Source of the DNA: Sporosarcina sp. NCCP-2222
GTDB taxonomy: Bacteria; Bacillota; Bacilli; Bacillales_A; Planococcaceae
Direction: 5' to 3'
Assembly: GCF_023168145.1 (NCBI RefSeq)
Contig: NZ_BQYK01000001.1
Span: 216,092 to 280,091 of the forward strand
Length of the DNA: 64,000 nucleotides
The notes under the pieces are model-generated. The model saw only the letters and a program-made list of their open reading frames with translations. It made no database searches and was not told the DNA's origin. Made by a program: the position numbers and the translations under genes. This document shows positions 28,467-37,375 of this stretch, in pieces; position 1 is the stretch's first letter, and each line of letters opens with the position of its first letter.

Positions 28467-28994
28467 TTACCGTTTTGCTTTGGGCGGTCCTAATATTTCA
28501 GAAAATATGATTCCTTTTAACAGATCCTGTTCATTCTTTGGAATCATATGCTCAGGTTCCATTACAGTCAATTCCTGTGCCTTGCGGCCGCCGTGTGCCG
28601 ACAACCGGCCAGTCCGCTCCTCGCGTTTCGGCGTTTCTTTCCGTGCTGAAAACGCTGCTGGCTGAGCCGGCTTGGCCGTCGGTTTTGGTTGGACTGCTGC
28701 AGGCTGTGCGGCTGGCCTCCTAGTCTCCATACGAGTCTGTGGGGACTCCACTGTCGTCTGTCGGCTAGGCGGCTCGTCCGGTGGATTTTGGAATTCCCGT
28801 TGGAGCTCTTGATACATCTCCTGGGACATTTCCTTCAATTTCTTAAAAGGATCGGAACCCTGCTTCTGGGCAGTAAAAGGTTTAACTTTATTCGACTCCT
28901 GTTTTTCCGGCTTTGCATCTGCGCCTTCTGGCTTCTTTCCCTTCAAAAAAAGGCTGATTAAACCAAATATAATTAAAGGAATTAGACTTTCCAA
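28467..28994 (-). CDS. YqfB-like protein with N-terminal membrane anchor and low-complexity linker
   Basis: Protein of 175 residues in the place of B. subtilis yqfB, between floA and yqfC; function unknown. One N-terminal hydrophobic helix (LIPLIIFGLISLFL) is followed by a basic/Gln/Pro/Ala-rich linker (AAQPAAVQPKPTAKPAQP) and a more conserved tail (NEQDLLKGIIFSEILGPPKA). The start is TTG 28994 with GGGG 11 nt upstream. The linker-plus-tail design suggests a membrane-tethered adaptor, possibly for the flotillin scaffold encoded next to it; this is inference from context. Confidence 0.7.
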   Translation of the reverse strand: MESLIPLIIFGLISLFLKGKKPEGADAKPEKQESNKVKPFTAQKQGSDPFKKLKEMSQEMYQELQREFQNPPDEPPSRQTTVESPQTRMETRRPAAQPAAVQPKPTAKPAQPAAFSARKETPKREERTGRLSAHGGRKAQELTVMEPEHMIPKNEQDLLKGIIFSEILGPPKAKR

Positions 28995-29034
28995 CGTCTG
29001 TACATCCCCTTTCTGCGAGATGACATGTCATCCA

Positions 29035-30048
29035 TTACTCTTTCGGCGCATTCGGGTTTTGCTGGTCTCCGCCAATTTTGCTGATGGAATCGCGCATGCC
29101 TGTATCCGCTTGGATGTTCTTATAGTTCATATAGTCCATAATTCCGATATTCCCTGTGCGAAGTGCTTCGGCCATGGCAAGCGGTACTTCCGCTTCGGCG
29201 CCGACCACTTTCGCACGCATCTCTTGGACTTTCGCTTTCATTTCTTGTTCGTTCGCAACAGCCATCGCACGTCTTTCTTCCGCTTTCGCTTGTGCGATAT
29301 TCTTATCTGCCATCGCTTGTTCTGTTTGAAGCTCAGCACCGATATTCTTGCCAATATCAACGTCCGCGATATCGATCGAGAGAATTTCAAATGCTGTACC
29401 TGAGTCGAGACCTTTTGCCAATACGGTTTGGGAAATCAAATCCGGGTTCTCCAACACTTTCGCATGATCGATTGACGAACCGATTGTCGAAACGATCCCT
29501 TCACCAACACGGGCAACGACCGTATCTTCTCCAGCACCCCCGACGAGTCGGTCGATATTCGCACGGACCGTAATACGGGCTTTCGCTTTTACTTCAATAC
29601 CGTTCATCGCAACACCAGCGATAAATGGTGTTTCAATAACTTTAGGGTTAACTGACATTTGAACCGCTTCCAATACATCACGGCCCGCCAAATCGATCGC
29701 TGCTGCGCGCTCGAACGTCAATTCAATGTTCGCACGGTGTGCGGCAATTAACGCGTTCACGACACGGTCCACGTTACCGCCCGCCAAGTAATGGCTTTCC
29801 AGCTGGTTAATGCTGACATTCAAGCCTGCTTTATGCGCTTTGATCAACGGGTTGACGACACGGCTCGGAATAACCCGGCGTAGACGCATCCCAATTAATG
29901 TGAAAATACTTACCCGTACACCAGCCGCCATTGCGGAAATCCACAATGCGACAGGAACCATCGTAAAGAATATGGAGAGTACGATGATAGCTACTACAAC
30001 GATAGCGATGGTAACAAACATACCTCCGCCAGCTAATAAACCTGCCAT
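29035..30048 (-). CDS. floA: Flotillin-like protein FloA
   Basis: Scaffold protein of functional membrane microdomains, 337 residues. An N-terminal hairpin membrane anchor (residues ~8-50) is followed by a PHB/SPFH-like domain and a heptad-rich EA-repeat region ([37 protein letters not shown]) that drives oligomerisation. GGGGG stands 10 nt before the ATG. It is directly downstream of nfeD (17 nt), its usual partner. Confidence 0.97.
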   Translation of the reverse strand: MAGLLAGGGMFVTIAIVVVAIIVLSIFFTMVPVALWISAMAAGVRVSIFTLIGMRLRRVIPSRVVNPLIKAHKAGLNVSINQLESHYLAGGNVDRVVNALIAAHRANIELTFERAAAIDLAGRDVLEAVQMSVNPKVIETPFIAGVAMNGIEVKAKARITVRANIDRLVGGAGEDTVVARVGEGIVSTIGSSIDHAKVLENPDLISQTVLAKGLDSGTAFEILSIDIADVDIGKNIGAELQTEQAMADKNIAQAKAEERRAMAVANEQEMKAKVQEMRAKVVGAEAEVPLAMAEALRTGNIGIMDYMNYKNIQADTGMRDSISKIGGDQQNPNAPKE

Positions 30049-30065
30049 AATAAATTTTCCCCCTT

Positions 30066-31391
30066 TTATTGGTATTCCCTGACAACGATGCGGGAACCTT
30101 CCACCTTTACTATCATAACATCTTTCCCTTTCTCGATGTAGCTTCCTTCCGACACGACATCAATCCGTTCACCATCCAGGTTGACCGTGCCTGAAGGACG
30201 GAGCGGAGTAATTGCCACAGCTACCTTGCCCATCAGTTCGGTGCGATTGACGTTGGAGACATAGCCGCTCTCCGTATCGGTCGCATCCATCAAGACCATC
30301 TTATTAAGAAGATGGAGCTTCCTGCCAAAAAACTTCATAATGATCACCATCCCTATGACTGCAATAGCAATCGCGATCAACACGGAGATCGCCATATACA
30401 TCGGATTGCCACCCGCCAAAATGATACTTACGACTACTGCTACCGCCCCGAGGACACCCGCGATGCCACCGGCCAAGAAGAACTCCGCTATGATGAGCCC
30501 AACCCCGATGATAAACAGAATGAGCGCTTCATAACCGGCAAGGCCCGCTACAAGATGGCCAAAGAAGAACAAGCCAAGTGAAACAAGAGCCATTGTGCCC
30601 GGCACTCCAAATCCGGGTGAGTACAGTTCCAGCACAAGACCGAGTCCTGCGATTGACAAAAGGATTGGCACGACAATCGGATTGGTAATAATGCGGGCAA
30701 CCGATTCGGCGAATGTGACATTCGTTGAAACGACTTCAGCATTTTCTAGGCCTAATTCATTTAAAAGCGCATCAAACGAACTTACTGTCCCTTCACTATA
30801 GCCGACTTCCTTTGCTTGGGAAGCGGTCAAAGTAAGAAGCTTGCCTTTTGCCGCATTATACTCAGGAAGATCGATGTCCGGATCTGCCATCGCTTGTGCA
30901 ATTTGAGTATCATGACGCCCGGAAGATTCAGCGGCGCTAATCATCTCAGCCACCCAAAAACTTTGGGTTTTCACGTCTGCCGCATTACCAGCTGTGCCCT
31001 CAACTGCTTGGGCAGCGCCGATTTTCCCTGTAGGCGACATATAGATTTGGTCTGCATGCAAGGCAATATACGCACCTGCCGAGATGGCTCTGTCATTAAT
31101 ATACGCAATGACTTCCATATCTTTACGCTGGTCATCAATGAGTTTGCCGATTTGACCAGCCGCATCAATGAAGCCGCCAAGTGTATTGATTTCCAGAATA
31201 ACCGTCCCGGCACCCGCTTCATTCGCTTCTTTGAACGAACGTTTCAGAAATGCGTGCAAGCCTTTCTCCACATCATTCGTTATCGGCACTTTGTATACTT
31301 TCACGGCATTTGCATCCGATTGACCAAGCGGGATGGAAATGGCCGAAAGAAATAAAACGAGCAGAAGTAGAGCCCTTACACTTTTCCTCAA
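30066..31391 (-). CDS. nfeD: NfeD membrane serine protease homologue (YqeZ)
   Basis: Full-length NfeD1b-type protein of 441 residues. A signal peptide (residues ~1-29, ending near SDANA) leads an extracytoplasmic ClpP-like protease domain with the Ser in [15 protein letters not shown] and Lys in GKIGAA. Five to six membrane helices follow (~245-375) and a C-terminal OB fold ([19 protein letters not shown]) ends the chain. The start is TTG 31391 with GGAG 9 nt upstream. Partner of floA. The yqeY gene that lies between nfeD and rpsU in B. subtilis is not present. Confidence 0.95.
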   Translation of the reverse strand: MRKSVRALLLLVLFLSAISIPLGQSDANAVKVYKVPITNDVEKGLHAFLKRSFKEANEAGAGTVILEINTLGGFIDAAGQIGKLIDDQRKDMEVIAYINDRAISAGAYIALHADQIYMSPTGKIGAAQAVEGTAGNAADVKTQSFWVAEMISAAESSGRHDTQIAQAMADPDIDLPEYNAAKGKLLTLTASQAKEVGYSEGTVSSFDALLNELGLENAEVVSTNVTFAESVARIITNPIVVPILLSIAGLGLVLELYSPGFGVPGTMALVSLGLFFFGHLVAGLAGYEALILFIIGVGLIIAEFFLAGGIAGVLGAVAVVVSIILAGGNPMYMAISVLIAIAIAVIGMVIIMKFFGRKLHLLNKMVLMDATDTESGYVSNVNRTELMGKVAVAITPLRPSGTVNLDGERIDVVSEGSYIEKGKDVMIVKVEGSRIVVREYQ

Positions 31392-31492
31392 CTCTCCTCA
31401 CTCCTTTCACTACTTCCATTATACCTCTTCTACGTCACAACATGACCGGAAGTTTCATTTCAATAAAATAAATTATGAGAAAAGACACAAAT

Positions 31493-31528
31493 AAACCGGA
31501 ATATCCAAAAGGACATTCCGGTTTACGT
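31493..31528 (-). terminator. Terminator after rpsU
   Basis: AAACCGGAATATCC and GGACATTCCGGTTT pair (one mismatch) around AAAA. On the minus strand it is followed by ATTTG, giving moderate strength; it separates rpsU from nfeD-floA. Confidence 0.75.
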
Positions 31529-31564
31529 ATAGATTCAAAGTTTCAATAGTAAGTCAAGGTAGTA

Positions 31565-31738
31565 TTAGTATTTACGCTTACGAGCAGCTTCGGACTTTTT
31601 CTTCCGCTTTACGCTTGGTTTCTCGTAATATTCACGCTTTCTTACCTCTTGTATAGTTCCACTTTTGGATACCGTACGTTTGAAGCGGCGAAGAGCATCT
31701 TCAAGCGATTCATTTTTACGAACGACAGTTTTCGTCAT
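31565..31738 (-). CDS. rpsU: 30S ribosomal protein S21
   Basis: Small basic ribosomal protein of 57 residues with the family sequence [18 protein letters not shown] and a Lys/Arg-rich tail. ATG 31738 follows GGAGGGA by 8 nt; the longer open frame up to 31810 lies in the leader. It is monocistronic, with a consensus promoter at 31799-31827 and its own terminator. Confidence 0.98.
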   Translation of the reverse strand: MTKTVVRKNESLEDALRRFKRTVSKSGTIQEVRKREYYEKPSVKRKKKSEAARKRKY

Positions 31739-31798
31739 ATCTCTTGTCCCTCCCTCCGAGCACACTTCGACACAAGGCAGTTGTCCTTGTACTAAAAA

Positions 31799-31827
31799 AG
31801 TATATCGCACAATTAGTATATGGTCAA
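31799..31827 (-). promoter_or_regulatory. SigA promoter of rpsU
   Basis: On the minus strand TTGACC (31827-31822), a 17-bp spacer and TATACT (31804-31799). The leader of about 55 nt contains a small ACAAGG/CCTTGT hairpin before the ribosome site. Confidence 0.8.
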
Positions 31828-31970
31828 TAAAAAACTTTCCATTTCCTTCGGCAAAATTTAAAAGATTTTAAGTAAGAAAACGCGGAAAGCTTGAGGGCTT
31901 ATCTACGTACCTTATTTTCACTCATAAATTGGTCAGTTGAAGGCGACAGAATTCATAAAATTGAGCCTGC

Positions 31971-32645
31971 TCAGTAATCGCTGTCAGATTTCAAGCCATT
32001 CATAATTTGCACGCCTGAGCTCGCACCGATCCTTGTAGCCCCTGCATCGATCATCTGTTTCATATCTTCAAAGCTGCGGACTCCTCCAGAAGCCTTCACA
32101 CCCATCTCAGGACCCACGACGCCTCGCATCAGCTTGACATCCTCAGCTGTTGCCCCGCCTGTCGAGAAGCCAGTCGATGTTTTAACAAAGTCGGCACCTG
32201 CTGCGACGGATAGCTCGCATGCTTTCCGTTTTTCATTGTCTGTCAGAAGAGAAGTCTCAATAATGACTTTCACGATCGCTTTCCCCTTCGCCGCTTCCAC
32301 GACAGCCTCGATATCTTGGCGGACCTGTCCGTCATCACCGCTTTTTAAAGCGCCGATATTGATAACCATGTCGATCTCCTGAGCGCCTTTTTGAATAGCA
32401 TCTGTCGTTTCAAACGCTTTTACTTCAGAAGTGCTCGCGCCAAGCGGGAAACCGATGACCGTACAGACTTTGACATCCGAGCCCTTTAATATTTCGGCTG
32501 CTGTTTCGACCCAAGTCGGATTAACACATACCGAAGCGAAGGAGTATTGCTTTGCTTCTTCACATAGCGTAACAACTTGATCCTTCGTTGCGTCAGCCTT
32601 CAATAAGGTGTGATCTATATAGGCAGCATAATTTGTCGTATTCAA
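31971..32645 (-). CDS. deoC: Deoxyribose-phosphate aldolase
   Basis: Cleaves deoxyribose 5-phosphate to glyceraldehyde 3-phosphate and acetaldehyde in nucleoside breakdown, 224 residues, class I TIM barrel. The Schiff-base Lys is in [15 protein letters not shown], the second active-site Lys in GVKASGGVR, and the N-terminus reads [15 protein letters not shown] 32645 is chosen because AGGGAGG is 8 nt upstream and the length equals the B. subtilis enzyme; the open frame continues to 32750 without a ribosome site. Confidence 0.97.
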   Translation of the reverse strand: MNTTNYAAYIDHTLLKADATKDQVVTLCEEAKQYSFASVCVNPTWVETAAEILKGSDVKVCTVIGFPLGASTSEVKAFETTDAIQKGAQEIDMVINIGALKSGDDGQVRQDIEAVVEAAKGKAIVKVIIETSLLTDNEKRKACELSVAAGADFVKTSTGFSTGGATAEDVKLMRGVVGPEMGVKASGGVRSFEDMKQMIDAGATRIGASSGVQIMNGLKSDSDY

Positions 32646-33001
32646 ATTGAATACCTCCCTTAAGTAATGCATAGCCCTTTCACTATAGCAAACAACGCAT
32701 CCGCTTGCACGTGAAAAACTGTTAATCCCACGGTGGGTAAACGAGAGCATACATAACGGTATATTAATTCGTGTTAATGAATGGAAACAAATTGTTGATA
32801 TTACAACTTAGTGATTTATGATGAGTGGATTTCCATTCCAAACGGACGCTTTCCGCAGGCACGGCTTAAGCTAAAAAAATCTTATGTCAAACAACAAAGT
32901 ATGAAGGTTAGATAAGGTTACGTGTTTAAATAGCGACTAGGTTGGTAAATTATTCAAAAACGTAGAGTATGGCTTCTACTATCGGTGGAAAGGGGCTTTG
33001 A
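32646..33001. other. Intergenic region with a truncated GC-rich repeat
   Basis: The first ~110 bp should hold the deoC promoter; a TATAGT box near 32684 is seen but no clear -35 partner. At 32826-32871 a 46-bp segment with CGGACGCTTTCCGCAGGCAC matches the repeat at 33938-34068 in reverse orientation. No gene is seen before the ribosome site of the next open frame. Confidence 0.6.
32826..32871 (-). repeat. Fragment of the GC-rich intergenic repeat
   Basis: Shares GACGCTTTCCGC and GGCACGGCTT in order with the reverse complement of the full copy at 33938-34068; only the right end of that copy is represented. Confidence 0.65.
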
Positions 33002-33370
33002 ATGCTTAAAATAAATATTTTGTTTATTTTGACACTCATTATTAGTTCCATGTTAACAAAATTTCTAAGAAACAAATACAACATTATTGACCCGCAAAGG
33101 ATTAGATATGTGAGCAATACACATCAGTGGGTAGAAATACCATTAGTAGTGTTAGGGGTCATTTTCATTTTTCTTTTTTGGTTTATTGAGGTTCCGGTAT
33201 TGTTCTATATAGCAATTGCTATTTTTACTGTTGTATCTTTATTCCGTGCTTTTGTAGAATATAAATACGAACGAGAAGAAAAAGAATATATTATTACTCT
33301 TTTAGATTTTGGAATCTGGAGCATATCCATGGGTGTTTTACTAGTTTATTATATCAGTACACTCGACTAA
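33002..33370 (+). CDS. Small membrane protein, DUF4181-like
   Basis: Protein of 122 residues with four predicted membrane helices (LFILTLIISSML; VLGVIFIFLFWFIEVPVLFY, which probably forms two; FGIWSISMGVLLVYYI) and a conserved-looking WVEI after the first loop. It resembles DUF4181 proteins of Bacillales, whose function is unknown. GGGG stands 7 nt before the ATG. The gene is clearly more AT-rich than its neighbours and is read against them, in a gap between deoC and mtaB, so it looks like a recent or mobile acquisition. Confidence 0.75.
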   Translation: MLKINILFILTLIISSMLTKFLRNKYNIIDPQRIRYVSNTHQWVEIPLVVLGVIFIFLFWFIEVPVLFYIAIAIFTVVSLFRAFVEYKYEREEKEYIITLLDFGIWSISMGVLLVYYISTLD

Positions 33371-33427
33371 CAATGCTGATTAAAGAGTGAGAGATATTCG
33401 AGTACTAACATGAATTATGGCAAGTAA

Positions 33428-33503
33428 AAATGCACAGATGTACTGTGCATTTCAGACTGTAGATAAAAGGGCAGGAAATCAAATTGATTTCCAACCCTTT
33501 TCC
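33428..33503 (+). repeat. Double hairpin module (reverse copy), likely terminator
   Basis: AAATGCACAG/CTGTGCATTT at 33428-33452 is followed by CTGTAG and a long hairpin (AAAAGGG, GGAAATCA / TGATTTCC, CCCTTTT) at 33465-33501. It ends the plus-strand DUF4181 gene and coincides with the 3' end of the transposase remnant on the minus strand. Confidence 0.65.
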
Positions 33504-33927
33504 TGTTTTTTTAGTGTTTCTTGAAAGAACGAGCCCTACTACAGTTCTATATTCCTTATAATTACTCCATGGCTGGCGCTACATGTCCAGCTGGCCAACT
33601 TCTTAAGATCTCAGGCAGCAAAAATCAGCATCGCCACTGCATTTACAATTTTTTTATCCCCCGTAAGGTTGTCCATCGAATGCCATGCTTATCTTTGGCA
33701 ACATCAAAGACACGTTAAATCGTCTTTTTGCGCTTACAGCATATCTCTTTTGTCTCATCGTGATGTCTCAAGTATTCGGCTACATACAGGTAATCGTGCC
33801 AGACATGCCTTTGAATATTTTTCTGCTGAATCTTACTCTGTGTACATTGACTGATCAAAGGGCAAGATGCACAAATGGATGGTATCGAGGGATTCTTCGT
33901 CATCATACCCATCACCTCATTCACTTA
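33455..33927 (-). pseudogene. Decayed C-terminal part of an IS1182-like transposase
   Basis: On the minus strand the frame 33924-33715 encodes ICASCPLISQCTQSK and RHVWHDYLYVAEYLRHH, typical of the cysteine-rich end region of IS1182-family transposases. It is broken by TAA where the family has a Glu (KKTI then stop), continues in frame as RVFDVAKDKHGIRWTTLRGI, and then shows another stop and a frameshift (AMLIFAA, DLKKLASWT). The 5' two thirds of the element are missing, cut off near the GC-rich repeat at 33938. It cannot make an active enzyme. Confidence 0.85.
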
Positions 33928-33937
33928 ATAGGAAACA

Positions 33938-34068
33938 CCGTTGATTGGAGCGGAGAGCGGCGACTCCTGCGGGAACAGCACGAGCTGAAGACCCTGGACT
34001 GAGCACAGCGAGGGAAGCGGCTGAAGCCGTGCCCGCGGAAAGCGTCCGCGCGCAGCGCAAATCAACAT
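33938..34068 (+). repeat. GC-rich imperfect palindromic intergenic repeat (~130 bp)
   Basis: It begins GTTGATTGGAGCGG and ends with GCGCAAATCAAC, i.e. with related inverted ends, and includes CGACTCCTGCGGGA, GAGGGAAGCGGC and GCCGTGCCCGCGGAAAGCG. GC content is far above the surroundings. Very similar sequences occur between genes in many Bacillaceae and Planococcaceae as far as I recall. Two fragments of it lie elsewhere in the window (12564-12590 and 32826-32871). Confidence 0.75.
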
Positions 34069-34096
34069 TGTAGCTTTACCTCTATATAAAAGAAAA

Positions 34097-34166
34097 GACT
34101 GTAGGCAAACTCCATTATTTCTCGAGTTTGTCTACAGTCAGAAACGCACAGTTGAACTGTGCGTTT
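34097..34166. repeat. Double hairpin module
   Basis: GACTGTAGGCAAACTC pairs with GAGTTTGTCTACAGTC (34097-34139, one wobble) and is followed by a perfect palindrome AAACGCACAGTT / AACTGTGCGTTT around one base (34142-34166). The plan repeats that at 33428-33503 in the other orientation. Confidence 0.7.
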
Positions 34167-34251
34167 GTTTTATCTGTTGTTGATTGTTGTTAGAATCAGA
34201 TGCTAATTTAGGTGCGTATAGGTGCATTTTCTTCACATCAACCAAACCCGT

Positions 34252-34284
34252 TAGGCAAACACCGCAGTTCTTGGTGTTCGTCTA
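34252..34284 (-). repeat. Third related hairpin, at the 3' end of mtaB
   Basis: TAGGCAAACACC and GGTGTTCGTCTA pair with two mismatches and share TAGGCAAAC and GTCTA with the module at 34097. It lies 23 nt behind the mtaB stop and may end its transcript, although no T-run follows. Confidence 0.55.
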
Positions 34285-34307
34285 CAGCATGACTGTGTAT
34301 TCAGCTA

Positions 34308-35648
34308 TCAAACAAGAGCTTCTTCGGTGTCGATGACCCGGATGAATTGCCCTTCATTGTATGGATAGCCTGCTTTCGCAATTTTCACTTTGACGATTTT
34401 GCCAACCATCGATTCATCAGCCTGGAAAACAACCTTCAAGTAGTTGTCCGTATATCCTTCGTATAAACCGCTGGCCGGGTCAAGTTTATAAATCTCTTCC
34501 GGAATGACTTCCAATACTTCGCCTTCGAATTCCGAGGCATATTCCTTCGCCAATTGATCGTTCAGTTCGATGAGGCGGTGAACGCGCTCATTCTTTACCT
34601 CTTCATCAATTTGGTCCTCCATCCGTGCAGCTGGAGTGCCTGTCCGTTTGGAATATGGGAAGACATGCAGTTCAGAGAATCGATGTTCCCGAATAAAATT
34701 GTATGTCTCCATGAATTCTTCTTCCGTTTCGCCAGGGAAGCCGACGATGACGTCGGACGTGATTGCCAGATGCGGCAAAGCCTCGCGCAGACGATCTAGC
34801 CGTTCTGCAAAGAATTCCATCGTATATTTCCGTCTCATCCGCTTCAATACCGTGTTAGAACCGGATTGAATAGGAATATGAAGATGACGGACAACGATAG
34901 AAGATTCCTTGAGGACTTGAATAACTTCATCCGTCAGCTGGCTCGCTTCGATTGAGCTGATCCGAAGACGTTTCAAACCTTTTACTTGCGTCTCCAAATC
35001 ACGCAGAAGCCGGGCCAGATTGTAATCCTTCAGATCCTCCCCGTAACCGCCTGTGTGGATGCCTGTCAAAACAATTTCCAAATACCCTGCATCCACCAAT
35101 TGTTGCGCCTGGCGGATAACTTCTTCCGGCTCTCTGGATCTCATAAGACCACGAGCCCAAGGAATAATACAGAATGTACAGAAGTTATTGCAGCCTTCTT
35201 GGATTTTCAATGATGCGCGGGTCCGATCTGTGAAAGCCGGTACATCGAGTTCTTCGTATACCCGGTTTTTCATAATATTGCGAACTGCATTGATCGGTTG
35301 GCGTTCAACACGGTATTCTTCAATTAATCCCAAGAGCTTTGTGCGGTCTTGCGTACCGACAACAATATCGACGCCAGGGATGGCCATAATTTCAGCCGGA
35401 GATGTTTGCGCATAGCAGCCTGTTACACAAATGACTGCATCCGGATTTTTCCGGATGGCGCGCCGGATGACTTGCCGGCTCTTTTTATCTCCTGTATTTG
35501 TTACTGTACAAGTATTAATGACATATACATCAGCATTCTTTTCGAAATCGGTTCGTTCGTATCCAGCTTCTTTGAACAGTTGCCAGATTGCTTCCGTTTC
35601 GTAATGATTGACTTTGCAGCCTAATGTATGGAAAGCGACTGAAGACAT
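34308..35648 (-). CDS. mtaB: tRNA (t6A37) methylthiotransferase MtaB
   Basis: Radical-SAM enzyme that adds the methylthio group to t6A37 of tRNA, 446 residues. The N-terminal cluster Cys are in LGCKVNHYE, NTCTVTNTGD and GCYAQ; the radical SAM motif is CNNFCTFC; a C-terminal TRAM domain begins near residue 375. ATG 35648 lies 7 nt behind GAGGTGA; the frame extends 38 codons upstream into rsmE without a site. Last gene of the heat-shock operon. Confidence 0.97.
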   Translation of the reverse strand: MSSVAFHTLGCKVNHYETEAIWQLFKEAGYERTDFEKNADVYVINTCTVTNTGDKKSRQVIRRAIRKNPDAVICVTGCYAQTSPAEIMAIPGVDIVVGTQDRTKLLGLIEEYRVERQPINAVRNIMKNRVYEELDVPAFTDRTRASLKIQEGCNNFCTFCIIPWARGLMRSREPEEVIRQAQQLVDAGYLEIVLTGIHTGGYGEDLKDYNLARLLRDLETQVKGLKRLRISSIEASQLTDEVIQVLKESSIVVRHLHIPIQSGSNTVLKRMRRKYTMEFFAERLDRLREALPHLAITSDVIVGFPGETEEEFMETYNFIREHRFSELHVFPYSKRTGTPAARMEDQIDEEVKNERVHRLIELNDQLAKEYASEFEGEVLEVIPEEIYKLDPASGLYEGYTDNYLKVVFQADESMVGKIVKVKIAKAGYPYNEGQFIRVIDTEEALV

Positions 35649-35664
35649 CAGCTGCTCACCTCTT

Positions 35665-36411
35665 TCATTCAAATTCGTAAGACATGGCGGACAATACATA
35701 TAGCGGCGCTGTCTCCGTACGCAAAATGCGCGGTCCGAGTGAAACGGATAGGAAACCCGCACTCTTCAGCAATTCCGCTTCTTTTCTTGATATTCCGCCT
35801 TCCGGACCAAAAACAACAAGTACCGATTGTTTATGATACACGTTTTTCAAGCGGTCTGCAATCCTATTGGGCTCATTGCTTTTAGCATCTTCCTCATCGG
35901 CTACAAGTAACACATCGTAGTGGGACGCCTCAGCAAGCAGATTTGTAATGGAGACAGGTTCTTTCACTTCCGGGATGACCGTCCGGTGGCATTGCTCAGC
36001 GGCTTCTTTTGCGATTTTCTGAAGCCGCTCCACTTTTTTGCCGCCTTTTTTTGCATCCCATTTGACGATGGACCGTTCGGCTTCAAATGGCAGAAGAGCT
36101 GTCATCCCGAGCTCCGTTCCTTTTTGGACGATATAATCAAGCTTGTCGCCTTTAGGCAATCCGCAAGCGATTGAAACGGAAACCGGCATTTCCCGGTTTG
36201 GGAGAAGGCTATCGGGGTTCCGTTTCACCCGGACACCTTCCGTTGTTACTTCCAGTATGCTCGAAACATAAGCTTCGTTTTCAGAAACAGCTATGATCGA
36301 ATCTCCAGCAGACATACGCATGACGCGGCTAATATGTTTCGCGTCTTCCCCTTCAATCCATGACTCGTCGTTCTGGTCATCAAATGGAGTAGTTAAAAAA
36401 TACCGCTGCAC
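35665..36411 (-). CDS. rsmE: 16S rRNA (uracil1498-N3)-methyltransferase RsmE
   Basis: SPOUT-class methyltransferase of 248 residues for U1498 of 16S rRNA. N-terminal PUA-like domain (~1-70) and C-terminal knot with LVVFGPEGGISRKEAELL and SLGPRILRTETAPLYVL, the SAM-binding knot. The start is GTG 36411 (MQRYFLTT, as in the family), 4 nt after the prmA stop; the open frame to 36447 belongs to prmA. Confidence 0.96.
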   Translation of the reverse strand: MQRYFLTTPFDDQNDESWIEGEDAKHISRVMRMSAGDSIIAVSENEAYVSSILEVTTEGVRVKRNPDSLLPNREMPVSVSIACGLPKGDKLDYIVQKGTELGMTALLPFEAERSIVKWDAKKGGKKVERLQKIAKEAAEQCHRTVIPEVKEPVSITNLLAEASHYDVLLVADEEDAKSNEPNRIADRLKNVYHKQSVLVVFGPEGGISRKEAELLKSAGFLSVSLGPRILRTETAPLYVLSAMSYEFE

Positions 36412-36415
36412 TCTG

Positions 36416-37360
36416 TCACTCGCCTTTCTTCCGGGCAATGATGGCAACCCAATCTTCCATCAGGACGGTTTCCACGATTTCAAATCCCTTGTCGACGAGA
36501 TCATCCCGTACCAGATCTCTCTTTTGGGCAATTATGCCGGAAACAATGAAAAGGCCGTCATTTGGCAATAAAGAATAAGCATCTCCTGTAAATGTCAGGA
36601 TGACCTCCGCCAGAATGTTAGCAACGATAATATCTGCAGGCTCTTTTACAGTATCCAGCAGATTGCCGTGAGCAACTTCCACAACATCAGACGCATGATT
36701 CAATTCGATGTTTTCTTTGGCGGCCTGAACCGCCACTTCATCCAAATCAAGGGCGTGTACGTGCGAAGCGCCTAGCATCGCAGCTCCAATCGCTAACACG
36801 CCGGAACCGGTTCCGACATCAACTACTCTGCAGCCTTTGGTTACATATTTCTCTAGTGCTTGCAGGCAAAGGACTGTTGTCGGATGAGTCCCTGTTCCGA
36901 ATGCCATACCTGGGTCCAACTCTATGATCAGTTCATCCGTTACAACAGGTTCATATTCTTCCCACGTCGGGACAATTGTGAATCGATTTGAGATTTTTAC
37001 TGGATGATAATACTTTTTCCATGCAGTAGCCCAGTCCTCTTCATCCACTTCGTTTGTTTGAATGGTATTATCGCCAATGTCGATGCCAAACTGCCTTAGA
37101 TTCTCGATGGATTCTTTTATTTCTCCAACTGTTTCAATCAAGAAACTATTTACAGGCAAATAGGCTTTCACAATAACGCCTTCCGCTGGAAAATCCTCTC
37201 GATTCAAGTCATAGATTTCGCCAAAACGGTTTTCGTGTACTCGATCTGGTTCATTTGAATCCTCGATGACTACACCGCTTGCCCCGGCTTCGTGCAGAAT
37301 ATTAGCAACCGCTTCAGTCGCCTCATGTGTCGTATGGATGGAAATCTCTGACCATTTCAA
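36416..37360 (-). CDS. prmA: Ribosomal protein L11 methyltransferase PrmA
   Basis: SAM-dependent protein methyltransferase acting on ribosomal protein L11, 314 residues. The SAM motif is [20 protein letters not shown] near 178, followed by [16 protein letters not shown] and the NPxY-like VANILAEVI. The start is TTG 37360 with AAAGGG 10 nt upstream. Downstream of dnaJ with 15 nt between, a conserved link. Confidence 0.96.
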   Translation of the reverse strand: MKWSEISIHTTHEATEAVANILHEAGASGVVIEDSNEPDRVHENRFGEIYDLNREDFPAEGVIVKAYLPVNSFLIETVGEIKESIENLRQFGIDIGDNTIQTNEVDEEDWATAWKKYYHPVKISNRFTIVPTWEEYEPVVTDELIIELDPGMAFGTGTHPTTVLCLQALEKYVTKGCRVVDVGTGSGVLAIGAAMLGASHVHALDLDEVAVQAAKENIELNHASDVVEVAHGNLLDTVKEPADIIVANILAEVILTFTGDAYSLLPNDGLFIVSGIIAQKRDLVRDDLVDKGFEIVETVLMEDWVAIIARKKGE

Positions 37361-37375
37361 CTTCGTTCAACCCTT

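Larger units (their letters stand above)
33504..34307. other. Accessory intergenic patch between DUF4181 gene and mtaB
   Basis: This stretch contains only remains and repeats: the transposase pseudogene, the GC-rich repeat at 33938-34068, hairpins at 34097-34166 and 34252-34284. No intact gene is seen on either strand. Confidence 0.7.

Noticed and set aside
29163-29573. Long plus-strand frames opposite floA and nfeD
   Set aside because: Antisense shadows of real genes, caused by codon bias; no ribosome sites.
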